DNA from: Pseudanabaena galeata CCNP1313
GTDB taxonomy: Bacteria; Cyanobacteriota; Cyanobacteriia; Pseudanabaenales; Pseudanabaenaceae
NCBI RefSeq assembly: GCF_029910235.1
Contig: NZ_CP112874.1
Coordinates: 4,864,720-4,928,719, forward strand
Reading direction: 5' to 3'
DNA length: 64,000 nucleotides
The position numbers were made by a program, and so were the translations under genes. The notes below the pieces were generated by a model, which saw only the letters and a program-made list of their open reading frames with translations, did no database searches and was not told where the DNA came from. Positions 29,507 to 38,816 of this stretch are shown in pieces (positions within the stretch are counted from its first letter, which is position 1; each line of letters opens with the position of its first letter).

Positions 29507-30102
29507 ATACCCGCTTTAATAAAGAACTGCTCTGATGTGACTGCTAAATTAGGAAACAACTCATCCGTTAACAAGCGATCGCCTCGATAAGTCTCAGGGG
29601 GGCGATCGTCAAAAAACACTGTAATACTCCGCATTGGTGGATATACCACCCATACTCTTTCCACTCCTGCACTGAGATAATCCGTCGCTTTCTGTGCTAA
29701 CTGATTAAAAGTTTGATCGGGCGATACAATCTCAATCACTAACTCTGGCAATACGGGACATGGCGTATCCTCACGCCAATCTGCGGCAAGGCGATCATAA
29801 GATACATATAGCAAATCAGGCACAGGAACCCAATCTTTACCTCGTCGTTTTAGAATTACTGACCATTCAATCGATACTTGTCCAATCCCATGAGACCAAC
29901 CTGATAACTCAGACCAAAAAGCACTTGTTAATCGGGAGTGAAAAAATTTCGGTGACATTTTTTTAATTGCTTCTCCATCAAGTAGTTCGTAACTTTCATC
30001 GTTTTCAGGTAAGCTCAAAAATTGCTCTAGGGTCAGTTGAGGAATTGACTCTGAGCTATGAATGGATTTTTCTTGAGAATTTTCTATAACAACACTAGTC
30101 AT
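29503..30102 (-). CDS. Uma2 family (DUF820) putative endonuclease
   Basis: 199 residues. The PD-(D/E)XK-like fold shows PVPDLLYVSYDRLAAD, LVIEIVSPDQTFNQLAQKATDYLSAGVERVWVVYP, the typical Uma2 core. These genes are abundant in cyanobacteria and of unknown biological role. A second family member is at 35318-35875. Upstream, TAGCCTCC (AGGAGGCTA on the minus strand, near 30105-30114) gives a strong ribosome binding site. Confidence 0.88.
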   Translation of the reverse strand: MTSVVIENSQEKSIHSSESIPQLTLEQFLSLPENDESYELLDGEAIKKMSPKFFHSRLTSAFWSELSGWSHGIGQVSIEWSVILKRRGKDWVPVPDLLYVSYDRLAADWREDTPCPVLPELVIEIVSPDQTFNQLAQKATDYLSAGVERVWVVYPPMRSITVFFDDRPPETYRGDRLLTDELFPNLAVTSEQFFIKAGI

Positions 30103-30169
30103 CTGTTAGCCTCCTTATTTAAACTGGACAAGAGATGTGGCGCTTTGCGACATATCTTTTGTGATTAGA

Positions 30170-31909
30170 TTAAAATCCTAAATCTGCTTTGGCAACTTCG
30201 GCAACTCGTAAGACTTCTGGTGTCGAGATTTCTTCCCAAGGCACTTCGCCGATCTCTCGATAGAAAGTTTCATCGTAGGGACGAGTTTGGACGACTACAG
30301 GCATTGGGACAGCATGACCTAAAACGAGGGCTTGTTGCTTAGAATCTAACTTCGATAAAATTGTTCGCAAATTGCCACTACCAGCTACACCCGTAAAAAT
30401 TGCGTCAATATCCTTCTCATCATTGAGTAACGCCGTAATTCTCGTTCCAATTTGTGACATCACTTCATTATCAATTCCCGATGGACGCTGATCGACGATG
30501 AGCAAAGTCACAAAATACTTCCGCATCTCGCGAGCGATCGTCCCAAAAATAGTTTGTCTAGCCGTATTCGGAGCCAGAAATCGATGGGCTTCTTCAATGG
30601 TGATCGTTAACTGCTGAGGGCGATCGCTAATATTTTTGGTCTGCAAAAATCGCTCAGCTTGCTGCACATAGGAATGATGAATCCGCCGCGTAATGATATT
30701 TGTCGCCAACATATAGGAAAGCAGATTTGACTGCGAACCGAACTCAATCACGATGTGTTTTCCTGCCGCGATCGCATCAAGAATCCGCTTAATATAATTT
30801 TCGGGACAAGTTGGGCGTAAATATTTGAGATCATCAAGGCGGGTGAGTTTGCGCTGGAGCGCCATAATTGAAGATTTACTGCCCATCTTCTGTTCGCAAA
30901 ATTCTTGAATTTCGGAATTAGTCATTGCTAGCAATCGCGAAATCCAATTCTTTCCAAATTCATTCCGTAGAATAATTGCATTTTCCAAACTGGCTTCCGA
31001 GAGATTTAATTCATCCCGAATTAGCATCAAATCTTCAACATCGATCTGGTCATAACTAATGTAAAGTTCCTGTGCATCGCGCACTCCCCGCCGCTTCGTC
31101 GAGTCAGGATCGAGCGTATAAATCTGCACTTGTGCAGGAAATAATTGCCGTAAACCCTTAACTGTACTAAATCTTTTACCTTCAGTCGCTGCTTCCCAGC
31201 CATATTCTGAATGCATATCAAAAATTAAATTTACGGCTGCTTGCTTACGGATAATCCCCGATAGTAATAGGCGCGTCAAAAAAGATTTACCAGTACCCGA
31301 TTTTCCAAATACGCCATTACTTCGCTCCACAAAGCGATCGAGGTCAAGACAAATTGCTACAGGCATATCAATCGGCTGCCCGATCGCAAAGTTCCGTTTA
31401 TGGGGATCATCTTCCCAACCAAACACAATCCGAAAATCACGCTCAGTCGCATCAAACACTTGCGAGAAATGACTGGGGATCGTCTTTACTGGCAATAGTT
31501 GAAAGTCACTAATTTCTTCTACCGTTTCATAAACAGGGGATTTCTTGCGTTTAGTCTTTTTGACGCGATCGCTATTCGGATTAGCAGAGCGTTGAGCGAT
31601 CAGATCAAAAGGATTTGCAGGCACAAACATCAACATCGGCGTTAAATTGATCGTGCCAAAAGTCCCCGTTCCTGCCAAAATTTCGGTTAAGAAAGTATTC
31701 TCAGGATCGGGCGGATTCATGAGAATGCGAGGGCTAGCTGTACCAAGGGTGACATCAGTGAGGATACAAAAAAAGCGAGTATGCCGACCATGTACCACTA
31801 GAAACTTGCCGACGCGCATATCTTCGACGGAAATCTCGCCATTGAGCCGAACTTCTAAACCGTCGCTTAAAGAACCCTGAACAACAATCCCTAATGGTTG
31901 CAAATCCAT
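30170..31909 (-). CDS. HerA/DUF87-type ATPase
   Basis: 579 residues. The HerA-type barrel at the N-terminus is followed by an ATPase with P-loop GKSGTGKSFLTRLL (near 213-226) and the Walker B-like region LTITIEEAHRFLAP. A conserved Arg-rich segment (IGTRITALLNDEKDI) comes later. HerA ATPases translocate DNA in repair with NurA or in defence systems. No nurA-like gene is next to it, and cyanobacteria commonly carry this protein as a single gene. The substrate is unknown. Confidence 0.88.
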   Translation of the reverse strand: MDLQPLGIVVQGSLSDGLEVRLNGEISVEDMRVGKFLVVHGRHTRFFCILTDVTLGTASPRILMNPPDPENTFLTEILAGTGTFGTINLTPMLMFVPANPFDLIAQRSANPNSDRVKKTKRKKSPVYETVEEISDFQLLPVKTIPSHFSQVFDATERDFRIVFGWEDDPHKRNFAIGQPIDMPVAICLDLDRFVERSNGVFGKSGTGKSFLTRLLLSGIIRKQAAVNLIFDMHSEYGWEAATEGKRFSTVKGLRQLFPAQVQIYTLDPDSTKRRGVRDAQELYISYDQIDVEDLMLIRDELNLSEASLENAIILRNEFGKNWISRLLAMTNSEIQEFCEQKMGSKSSIMALQRKLTRLDDLKYLRPTCPENYIKRILDAIAAGKHIVIEFGSQSNLLSYMLATNIITRRIHHSYVQQAERFLQTKNISDRPQQLTITIEEAHRFLAPNTARQTIFGTIAREMRKYFVTLLIVDQRPSGIDNEVMSQIGTRITALLNDEKDIDAIFTGVAGSGNLRTILSKLDSKQQALVLGHAVPMPVVVQTRPYDETFYREIGEVPWEEISTPEVLRVAEVAKADLGF

Positions 31910-31948
31910 GCTAAACCTACGTTAAGCGTGCATACTTTTGCTTAGCAT

Positions 31949-31991
31949 AGCAAAACGGCGAAGAAAACTTAGTTTTCTTCGCCGTTTTGCT
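31949..31991 (-). terminator. Terminator hairpin after rbp
   Basis: AGCAAAACGGCGAAGAAAACT / AGTTTTCTTCGCCGTTTTGCT, a 21-bp perfect stem with a single-base loop. It lies 50 bases downstream of the RNA-binding protein stop and upstream of the HerA start. Confidence 0.7.
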
Positions 31992-32042
31992 GTAATTAGC
32001 TGCTAATTCTTTTTAGAGTGCTTTGCACCCTAGAAAGTAAAT

Positions 32043-32375
32043 TTAGTAGCGACCACCGCCGCCGCCAGACTTGTTATAGCCGCCGCGACCACCGCCGCCG
32101 CCTCTGTTACCACCGCCAAACGAGTCATTATTCTCGCGAGGCTTAGCCTTGTTAACTTTGAGTACACGACCCATCCACTCAGCACCGTCAAGTGCAGTGA
32201 TGGCGGCATCTTCTTCAGCATCCGCACTCATTTCTACGAATGCAAAGCCACGGGCGCGACCAGTTTCGCGATCGGTAGGGAAATGAACACGAGTGACCTT
32301 GCCGTAGTCTTCAAACACAGGCTTTAAGTGGTCTTGAGTAACTTCATAGGACAAGTTACCGACGTAAATAGACAT
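32043..32375 (-). CDS. Glycine-rich RRM RNA-binding protein
   Basis: 110 residues. One RRM with RNP2 IYVGNLSY (3-10) and RNP1 RGFAFVEM (42-49), then a Gly/Arg-rich tail from about 85 to 110. This is the cyanobacterial Rbp group, whose members are often cold-induced and bind mRNA. The gene has a long 5' leader (32376-32530) before the next upstream feature, which would fit post-transcriptional cold control, although that is inference. Confidence 0.94.
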   Translation of the reverse strand: MSIYVGNLSYEVTQDHLKPVFEDYGKVTRVHFPTDRETGRARGFAFVEMSADAEEDAAITALDGAEWMGRVLKVNKAKPRENNDSFGGGNRGGGGGRGGYNKSGGGGGRY

Positions 32376-32865
32376 TATGCTTTCTCCAAGAATTCAATGA
32401 GTATGTAGAGATAGAGATGTCGGAGAGAAGCTTGTCACGATGAAACAGAAAAAAACTGTCAGTACAGAAAACAATTACTACAACCGATAACTACTTTTAC
32501 CTTACGGATGATAGTCTAGCGCATAAGCTTTAAGTTTGGGTATAATGTTACGTTTTGTTTATTTTTGTATCAAGCGGTATTTTACCGAAAGCAAAGGCAC
32601 TATGAAGCATCACCTTTGCTTTTTTGGGGGTATCGCAATTCGCTGAAGTCTGCCAATACTTTTGTAATTGCTGTTACGTGGAATTTTCTTAGCCCTTCAC
32701 CCCTAGCCTCTATTCCCTTTTGGGAGAGCAGGGTGTTTGCATATTCGGAAAGGGATAGTAGGTATAGATTGCATAAAAAAGCGAGATAAAAAACAGCAAA
32801 TAAAAAAGGAGCCAAAACAGGAAAAAATGGTCTGGTAAAAGCTAAACAAAAAGCAAGTCTATGCC
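32376..32865. other. Non-coding gap with rbp leader and MITE remnant
   Basis: 32376-32530 is the probable 5' leader and promoter of the RNA-binding protein gene on the minus strand. At 32671-32745 lies CTGTTACGTGGAATTTTC followed by a CCCTTCACCCCTAGCC core, a fragment of the TGTTACG miniature element without its right end. Two overlapping frames of about 70 codons here cover this repeat and look spurious. Confidence 0.55.
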
Positions 32866-32934
32866 ATGAACTTTATAGAACAATTCAATCAGATCCCAGA
32901 CCATCGGAAAAGCAAAGGTAAGCGCCATCTATAG
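32866..32934 (+). pseudogene. Remnant of an ISAs1-family transposase N-terminus
   Basis: ATG at 32866 opens 22 codons reading MNFIEQFNQIPDHRKSKGKR, which resembles the start of ISAs1 (H-repeat) transposases. The frame ends at a TAG inside the hairpin element at 32929. Nothing of the catalytic domain follows, so the transposase has been destroyed. Confidence 0.6.
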
Positions 32935-32987
32935 CAATCCTAAGAGAGTGCGCCCCTTCGGGGCACACTCTCTTAGGATTGCTATAG
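32929..32987. mobile_element. 59-bp perfect-ended hairpin element CTATAGCAATCC
   Basis: CTATAGCAATCCTAAGAGAG and its mirror image enclose GCCCC TTCG GGGC. It sits exactly between two gene remnants, so it probably marks an insertion or deletion point. Confidence 0.75.
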
Positions 32988-33085
32988 TAAAATTGTTTAA
33001 CGATAGGAAAGAGACTTTTGGGTTCTTCGACAACTAGCCCAAAAGTCTCTCGAATGCGAGATAGGTTGAAGTCGCTACAAGCCAT
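32988..33085 (-). pseudogene. Remnant of a small minus-strand gene
   Basis: The minus-strand frame beginning at 33085 reads MACSDFNLSRIRETFGLVVE and is broken by the hairpin element after about 30 residues. The opening resembles the start of cyanobacterial restriction-endonuclease-like hypothetical proteins (DF.LS.I...FGL), but the match is from memory and weak. Inside, GAGACTTTTGGG / CCCAAAAGTCTC (33011-33049) is a hairpin. Confidence 0.35.
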
Positions 33086-33142
33086 ATCAACTCAAGCCAT
33101 ATCAACTAATGTAATAGCAAAGATTTTGATTGATCTTTTCTT

Positions 33143-33176
33143 AAAAAAAAGCGGCGCATCGCGCCGCTTTTTTTTT
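33143..33176. terminator. Terminator at the atpG 3' end
   Basis: AAAAAAAAGCGGCGC ATC GCGCCGCTTTTTTTT. It overlaps the last two bases of the atpG stop codon on the minus strand. Confidence 0.88.
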
Positions 33177-34122
33177 AAGTTAGAGCGGCTGCGCCACCGA
33201 CTACTTCGAGAATTTCTTGAGTAATTGCAGCTTGACGAGCCTTGTTGTACTGCAAGGTTAGAGCCTTGATCAAGTCTCCAGCATTTTCACTAGCATTGTT
33301 CATTGCGGTCATCCGTGCGGCGAGTTCGCTAGCTACGGACTCTTGCAAGGCGCGAAGAATTTGGTTGCTGAGGTAGAGCGGTAATAACGCATCGAGAATT
33401 TGTTCAGGATTTTGCTCAAAAAGTAATTCTTTAGGCAATTCCTTAACAGTGATTTCCCGCTTTTCGCGCTCGACTTGGAACTTCCCACCACGAGTAATCA
33501 GGCGGAAAATTTCGTCATCTTGAGGCTCTAGTCCTTGTGGCTCAAGGGGCAAGAGCGTTTGGACTACAGGACGAGAGCTAATCAAAGATACAAATCGGGT
33601 GTAGATCAACTCAACGCGATCAATTACACCAGCCAAAAATGCTGAGGTGATTTCATCTTCGATCGCATTAGCTTCGGCAGCATTAGGAATTTGATTTAAG
33701 TTGGTGAACTTAGCGGCGATCGGTTGATCGCGACGGGCAAAGTATTGCGCCGCCTTACGACCGACTAAAATAAAGGTGTAATTAATACCTTGTTCCTTTA
33801 GTTCCTTAGCACGGGCTTCAGCACGACGAATAATGGTTGAGTTATAGCCACCACAAAGCCCGCGATCGCCTGAAATTACCAGAAGACCAACGGTTTTGAC
33901 AGGACGTTTTTCGAGTAAAGGCAGACTGACATCCTCAAAGGAGATGCGCTGCTGGAGACGATATAGGACTTGAGCGAGGCGATCGGCAAAAGGACGAGTG
34001 GCAAGAACTTGCTGCTGAGCGCGTCTGACCTTTGCGGCTGCGACAAGACGCATTGCTTCAGTTATCTTGCGAGTATTCTTAACAGTGCCGATGCGATCGC
34101 GGATGGATTTGAGGTTAGCCAT
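33175..34122 (-). CDS. atpG: ATP synthase F1 gamma subunit
   Basis: 315 residues; central rotor shaft of F1. The N-terminal helix [36 protein letters not shown] and the C-terminal helix [34 protein letters not shown] are typical. The insertion around residues 195-235 matches the phototroph-specific regulatory region, without the plant redox cysteines. In many cyanobacteria gamma is encoded with the other F1 genes (as atpC). Here it stands alone, between gene remnants and thiG. Confidence 0.96.
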   Translation of the reverse strand: MANLKSIRDRIGTVKNTRKITEAMRLVAAAKVRRAQQQVLATRPFADRLAQVLYRLQQRISFEDVSLPLLEKRPVKTVGLLVISGDRGLCGGYNSTIIRRAEARAKELKEQGINYTFILVGRKAAQYFARRDQPIAAKFTNLNQIPNAAEANAIEDEITSAFLAGVIDRVELIYTRFVSLISSRPVVQTLLPLEPQGLEPQDDEIFRLITRGGKFQVEREKREITVKELPKELLFEQNPEQILDALLPLYLSNQILRALQESVASELAARMTAMNNASENAGDLIKALTLQYNKARQAAITQEILEVVGGAAALT

Positions 34123-34262
34123 GAAACTAAATTGCTACTTGCTATTGAATACTATGGAAAATTTGAAATATCACAGAAGACACTTAAGTATCCTAAGTAT
34201 CTTAATAAAAAATTGCGCCTTCAAACCGCAAACTAATGTATATCCTTGAAATTGATTAGCAT

Positions 34263-34294
34263 AGGATCAAATGTGCGTTAGCACATTTGATCCT
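34263..34294. repeat. Hairpin in the atpG-thiG divergent region
   Basis: AGGATCAAATGTGC GTTA GCACATTTGATCCT, a 14-bp perfect stem. It lies 34 bases before thiG. No TPP riboswitch sequence (CTGAGA ... ACCTGATC) is present in this 205-bp gap. Confidence 0.65.
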
Positions 34295-34327
34295 AAAGAT
34301 CTGCAAATAAACTTTTAATTCCTTGAT

Positions 34328-35191
34328 ATGATCGCCTCCTCACCTTCCTTTAACCCAATTTTTACAACAAATAGCCAATTATCTGATGCTGATGAGTCAT
34401 CAGATGATTCTCTCGAAATTGCGGGGCGTAAGTTCCGATCGCGTTTGATGACTGGCTCAGGAAAATATACTAGTTTCGAGGTGATGCGTCAGGCGATCGC
34501 CGCCAGTGGTTGCGAGATCGTCACCGTGGCGGTGCGTCGGGTGCAAACTAATGCAGCAGGACATGAAGGGCTAGCCGAAGCGATCGACTGGAGCAAATAT
34601 TGGCTATTGCCCAACACGGCTGGCTGTCAAACTGCCGATGAAGCGGTGCGCGTGGCAAGACTGGGGCGCGAGATGGCAAAAATCTTGGGTCAGGAAGATA
34701 ATAATTTTGTGAAGCTAGAAGTAATCCCCGATCTTAAGTATTTGCTGCCCGATCCGCTTGGCACTTGTAAAGCCGCCGAACAACTTGTCAAAGAAGGTTT
34801 TGCAGTCTTACCCTATATCAATGCTGATCCCAGACTTGCGAAAACCCTTGAGGAAATTGGTTGCGTTACCGTGATGCCCCTCGGTTCACCAATTGGCTCA
34901 GGGCAAGGGATTAATAATGCGGCAAATATCAGGATTATTATCGAAGAATCGAAAGTGCCTGTAGTTGTCGATGCAGGAATTGGAGTTCCTAGTGAAGCAG
35001 CCGCCGCAATGGAAATGGGCGCGACCGCTTTGTTAGTAAATACAGCGATCGCCTGTGCGAATAATCCTGTGGCAATGGGTCGGGCGATGGGCATGGCAAC
35101 TGAGGCAGGACGGGCTGCTTATTTGTCAGGACGGATTCCTGTTAAAGCCTATGCTAGTGCTAGTTCCCCATTAACAGGTCTAGTTTCCTAA
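34328..35191 (+). CDS. thiG: Thiazole synthase ThiG
   Basis: 287 residues. It forms the thiazole phosphate ring of thiamine from dehydroglycine, DXP and ThiS-thiocarboxylate. The TIM barrel carries [51 protein letters not shown] and [20 protein letters not shown]. The first 25 residues are a variable, Ser-rich extension. The ATG at 34328 has no obvious strong ribosome binding site. No thiS or thiO is adjacent. Confidence 0.95.
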   Translation: MIASSPSFNPIFTTNSQLSDADESSDDSLEIAGRKFRSRLMTGSGKYTSFEVMRQAIAASGCEIVTVAVRRVQTNAAGHEGLAEAIDWSKYWLLPNTAGCQTADEAVRVARLGREMAKILGQEDNNFVKLEVIPDLKYLLPDPLGTCKAAEQLVKEGFAVLPYINADPRLAKTLEEIGCVTVMPLGSPIGSGQGINNAANIRIIIEESKVPVVVDAGIGVPSEAAAAMEMGATALLVNTAIACANNPVAMGRAMGMATEAGRAAYLSGRIPVKAYASASSPLTGLVS

Positions 35192-35222
35192 ATAGAAAAG
35201 AGAGCTTGCTCTCTTTTCTATT
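35191..35222 (+). terminator. Terminator after thiG
   Basis: AATAGAAAAGAGAGC / GCTCTCTTTTCTATT around TT, directly at the thiG stop. Confidence 0.75.
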
Positions 35223-35252
35223 TAACTTAGGGACGTGCAGTAAGATAAAAAA

Positions 35253-35295
35253 CCAGATTTTTGTAGCGCGGCGAAGCCGCGCTACAAAAATCTGG
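35253..35295. repeat. Hairpin upstream of the second Uma2 gene
   Basis: CCAGATTTTTGTAGCGCGGC / GCCGCGCTACAAAAATCTGG around GAA. It ends about 20 bases before the gene and could influence its expression. Confidence 0.75.
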
Positions 35296-35317
35296 ATAAT
35301 TTGAAAGGAGTAAAGTT

Positions 35318-35875
35318 TTGACTATTACAGCAGTTAAATCCACAACAATAGAAGAATTCCTACTGTTACCAGAGACTAAACCTGCCTCCGAGTTTATCAA
35401 TGGACAAATCATCCAGAAACCAATGCCCCAAGGAGAACATAGTCAACTTCAGATCGAACTCTGCGAAAATATCAATCAACTCACTAAACCTCAAAAAATT
35501 GCGAAAGCATTCCCAGAGTTACGCTGTGTATTTGGTGGCATCGCAATTGTGCCAGATATAGCAGTATTTCGTTGGGAGCGCATCCCGCGACTGCCATCAG
35601 GTAGAATTGCGAACCGCTTTGAAACTTATCCTGATTGGGCTATTGAAATTCTCTCGCCCGATCAGCGATATAAACTAGTCTTATCCAAATTATTACACTG
35701 TGCTGAATATGGTACTGAGATGGGGTGGTTATTGGATTCAGAAGACGAGAGTATTTTAGTAGTCGATCGCGATCGCCGTGTTAGAGAGTTAAAAAATAGC
35801 GATCGCTTACCAGTGATCGCAGGAATTGATTTAGAACTAACTGTTGCCGAAGTCTTTAGTTGGCTGAGTTTGTAG
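35318..35875 (+). CDS. Uma2 family (DUF820) putative endonuclease
   Basis: 185 residues. FLLLPETKPASEFINGQIIQK, VPDIAVFRWERIPR and WAIEILSPDQRYKLVLSKLLHC show the family core. It belongs to the same superfamily as the protein at 29503-30102 but is clearly divergent from it. GAAAGGAG at 35303-35310 serves as the ribosome binding site. It lies 34 bp upstream of priA in the same direction. Confidence 0.88.
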   Translation: MTITAVKSTTIEEFLLLPETKPASEFINGQIIQKPMPQGEHSQLQIELCENINQLTKPQKIAKAFPELRCVFGGIAIVPDIAVFRWERIPRLPSGRIANRFETYPDWAIEILSPDQRYKLVLSKLLHCAEYGTEMGWLLDSEDESILVVDRDRRVRELKNSDRLPVIAGIDLELTVAEVFSWLSL

Positions 35876-35909
35876 GAAAATTCATTCGCTTGGGAAAATC
35901 AGCGAGAAT

Positions 35910-38648
35910 ATGGAACTATTTGATTTAAAAGATATTACTAGCGATCGCTATGTCAACGTTATTGTTGATTGCATTGGTATTGATGATTTGCTGACCTATC
36001 GTATTCCTGATGATCTCGACATTCAAGTTGGTGATATTCTCAGTGTTCCATTAGGTACTCGTCATGTGGGGGCGATCGCTTTACAAATTTCTGATACTTC
36101 CCAAATTGCAGATGCCGAAACAGAAATTAAATCAGTTAGTGCTGTAGTTAGTTCAGGCATTTTCCCAAAGACTTATTGGGAGATGCTGATTCGCACAGCA
36201 GAGTATTATCGTACACCCGTGATGCAGACGGTAAAAACTGCTCTGCCGCCTAAGTTACTGGATCAGTCTCATTATCGAATTAAAGTAAAGCAGTCCCTCA
36301 CCCCCCAGCCCCCTCTCCCAGAGGGAGAGGGGGAGCAAGATTCTTTTTCCCCTCTCCCTTTGGGAGTGAGTAAGCAGGATTCTTTTCCCCCTCTCCCTCT
36401 GGGAGTGAGTAAGCAAGATTCTTTTCCCCCTCTCCCTCTGGGAGTGAGTAAGCAAGATTCTTTTTCCCCTCTCCCTCTGGGAGTGAGTAAGCAAGATTCT
36501 TTTTCCCCTCTCCCTCTGGGAGTGAGTAAGCAAGATTCTTTTTCCCCTCTCCCTCTGGGAGAGGGGCTAGGGGTGAGGGCAATCTCTAAAGCCGCACAAA
36601 TGGTTTGGGATTTTTTACAAGAGCATAAGCATAATCCTAAAGGAATTAGTCGTCGTTATATTCAGCAAAAGCTTGGTAGATATACTAGTTCAGGCTTAAA
36701 GGAACTGCAAAAACTAGAATGGATTGATACGGTTTTAGAACTGCCAAATCGACCGCAACCTAAATATGAAGATCTAGTTATTTTACTTAAAGTCCCTGAT
36801 AGTGAAGTCACCATAAGACAAGCAGAGATTCTTACGATTTTGCAGCATCAGGGTGGGGAATGCTTAAAAACACAATTAATTAAGCTTGCCAAGACATCAG
36901 TCTCGGTTTTGCAAACACTTACGAATAAAGGATATCTTGCCATATCCAAACAAGAATCTCTACGGTTAGGCGGAAAAAGTCATACAGTCAAACGCGATCG
37001 CCCCAAAGATCTCACACCCGATCAAGATGCTGCTTTACAGCAAATTTTGCAGGCGATCGCTGACCAAACTGCACCGCATTTCCTCCTACATGGGGTCACA
37101 GGCTCAGGCAAAACAGAAGTATATCTGCAAGCGATCGCTGCTGTACTCGCAGCAGGAAAATCAGCGCTAGTTCTGGTTCCTGAAATTGGCTTAACCCCAC
37201 AACTTACCGATCGCTTTCGAGCAAGATTTGGGGATGCGAAGGTGAATGTTTATCACAGTCAGTTATCAGAGGGCGAGCGCTTTGATACATGGCGATTGAT
37301 GCTCACAGGTGAAGCGCAAATTGTAATCGGTACGCGATCGGCAGTATTTGCGCCGCTTTCTAATTTGGGTTTAATTGTGATGGACGAGGAGCATGACAAT
37401 AGCTTCAAGCAAGATCAACCCCAACCCTGTTATCATGCGCGGACGATCGCCGAATGGCGATCTCAGTTAGAGCAGATTCCCCTTGTGCTTGGTTCCGCAA
37501 CTCCTTCAGCAGAAGTAATCTATGCTCATCAAGAAGGGAAATCTATTTATCTAGAACTTCCGCATCGCATTGGCAATAAGGATATGCCACCAATTGAAAT
37601 TGTCGATATGCGCGATGAATTTAAAGCTGGTAATTACTCGATTTTGAGTCGCAAGTTGCAAGGTGCGATCGCCGAAATGCTCGAAGCAAAGCAGCAAGGA
37701 ATTCTCTTCATCCATCGACGTGGCTACAGTACCTTTGTCTCCTGTCGCTCCTGTGGCTATGTTGCCGAATGCCCAAACTGTGATGTTTCTCTTTCCTATC
37801 ACGATCCGATTTCACCTACCGCTCATCAACCAAAATCCGCACATTTACGATGCCATTATTGTAACTACACGTTAATTCAGCCCAAATCTTGTCCAGAGTG
37901 CGGCTCACCTTATTTTAAGCATTTTGGAAGTGGCACTCAAAAAGTGGAACAGGAACTCGCAAAGCTATTCCCAAATATCCGCTTGATTCGCTTTGATAGT
38001 GATACCACTCGCAATAAGGATCAACATCGCCTATTAATTGAGCAGTTCCGTTCGGGAGAAGCAGACTTATTAGTGGGGACACAGATGTTAACCAAGGGTT
38101 TAGATATTCCGCAAGTGACCTTAGTGGGCGTAGTTTCAGCGGATGGATTATTAAACTTTTCAGACTATCGCGCAGGGGAGAGAGCGGCGCAAACTTTGCT
38201 ACAGGTAGCGGGTCGGGCTGGTCGGGGCGATGAAGATGGCAAGGTAATCATGCAAACCTATACCCCAGAACATCCTGCCATCCAAGCGGTACAGACCTAT
38301 CAACTGGAAGCATTTATGCAGACTGAGTTAGAAATGCGTGAAGCCCTGCGTTATCCACCGATGGGACAGATGGTATTAATTCACCTCAGCAGTGAGAGTG
38401 ACACCACTGTTGAGAAAGCAGCGAATCAATTAGCAGATTATTTACGCCAATTAGAAAATGATTGGGATATTTTAGGGGCAACTCCCGCGACGATCGCTAA
38501 AGTCGCTAATCGTTATCGTTGGCAGATTTTGCTAAAGTTTGCTCCTGAAGTTTTGCCTAATGTGCCAAGTTTAGAAGAATTGCGAATGTTGGTTAACTCT
38601 AAAGCTGTACGAGTAGCGATCGATGTCGATCCGCTCACCATTTTGTAA
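35910..38648 (+). CDS. priA: Primosomal replication helicase PriA with repeat insertion
   Basis: 912 residues; restarts stalled replication forks. Order: N-terminal DNA-binding domain (about 10-125), a low-complexity insertion (about 128-226), winged helix, then a helicase with Walker A GVTGSGKTEVY (near 395-405), DEEH (492-495), and the zinc-binding region beginning at Cys612 (CRSCGYVAECPNCD ... CHYCNY ... CPECGSP). The helicase C motifs GTQMLTKGLDIPQVT and VAGRAGRG are intact. The insertion is repeat-derived DNA translated in frame, with five SKQDSF units. It falls in the linker between the first two domains, so function is probably kept. Confidence 0.94.
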   Translation: MELFDLKDITSDRYVNVIVDCIGIDDLLTYRIPDDLDIQVGDILSVPLGTRHVGAIALQISDTSQIADAETEIKSVSAVVSSGIFPKTYWEMLIRTAEYYRTPVMQTVKTALPPKLLDQSHYRIKVKQSLTPQPPLPEGEGEQDSFSPLPLGVSKQDSFPPLPLGVSKQDSFPPLPLGVSKQDSFSPLPLGVSKQDSFSPLPLGVSKQDSFSPLPLGEGLGVRAISKAAQMVWDFLQEHKHNPKGISRRYIQQKLGRYTSSGLKELQKLEWIDTVLELPNRPQPKYEDLVILLKVPDSEVTIRQAEILTILQHQGGECLKTQLIKLAKTSVSVLQTLTNKGYLAISKQESLRLGGKSHTVKRDRPKDLTPDQDAALQQILQAIADQTAPHFLLHGVTGSGKTEVYLQAIAAVLAAGKSALVLVPEIGLTPQLTDRFRARFGDAKVNVYHSQLSEGERFDTWRLMLTGEAQIVIGTRSAVFAPLSNLGLIVMDEEHDNSFKQDQPQPCYHARTIAEWRSQLEQIPLVLGSATPSAEVIYAHQEGKSIYLELPHRIGNKDMPPIEIVDMRDEFKAGNYSILSRKLQGAIAEMLEAKQQGILFIHRRGYSTFVSCRSCGYVAECPNCDVSLSYHDPISPTAHQPKSAHLRCHYCNYTLIQPKSCPECGSPYFKHFGSGTQKVEQELAKLFPNIRLIRFDSDTTRNKDQHRLLIEQFRSGEADLLVGTQMLTKGLDIPQVTLVGVVSADGLLNFSDYRAGERAAQTLLQVAGRAGRGDEDGKVIMQTYTPEHPAIQAVQTYQLEAFMQTELEMREALRYPPMGQMVLIHLSSESDTTVEKAANQLADYLRQLENDWDILGATPATIAKVANRYRWQILLKFAPEVLPNVPSLEELRMLVNSKAVRVAIDVDPLTIL
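36291..36587 (+). repeat. 39-bp tandem repeat inside priA, derived from a small element
   Basis: Five tandem units of 39 bp (CTCTCCCTCTGGGAGTGAG plus AAGCAAGATTC and a T/C run), with bordering sequences CTCACCCCCCAGCCCC and GGGGCTAGGGGTGAGG that mirror each other. The same borders occur in the miniature element at 44623-44783. Since 39 is divisible by 3, the expansion leaves the reading frame open. Confidence 0.9.
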
Positions 38649-38660
38649 TAGTCGCCTTGA

Positions 38661-38755
38661 TATAGCGTTTTTCAAGCAAGCGAGGTACAAAGTTTTGTTT
38701 CCCCGCCGAAGGCGGGGAAACAAAACCGTACTTCACCAGACTGATAAATGCTATA
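38661..38755. mobile_element. 95-bp MITE with TATAGCGTTT ends, copy 1
   Basis: TATAGCGTTTTTCA at the left and TGATAAATGCTATA at the right, enclosing a TTTTGTTTCCCCGCC / GGCGGGGAAACAAAA hairpin. The second copy is at 52457-52551 and is nearly identical, including GAGGTACAAAG and CCGTACTTCACCAG. Confidence 0.85.
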
Positions 38756-38816
38756 AATTCTAATTTGGCAGGAACTGCTATCGAGCAAATGGTATCGCGA
38801 TAAAAGAGCTAACTTA

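Noticed and set aside
30170..31909. HerA ATPase as part of a defence island with the Uma2 nuclease
   Set aside because: The two genes are 67 bp apart in the same direction, but no nurA, Sir2, or other defence gene is nearby and both families are common as single genes in cyanobacteria, so evidence is not sufficient.
34123..34327. TPP riboswitch before thiG
   Set aside because: The conserved CTGAGA and ACCTGAT elements are missing; only a simple hairpin is present.
36255..36582. Minus-strand repeat proteins of about 93 residues opposite the priA insertion
   Set aside because: They are translations of the 39-bp tandem repeat (REREGKRILLTHSQ units) on the other strand, inside a real gene.
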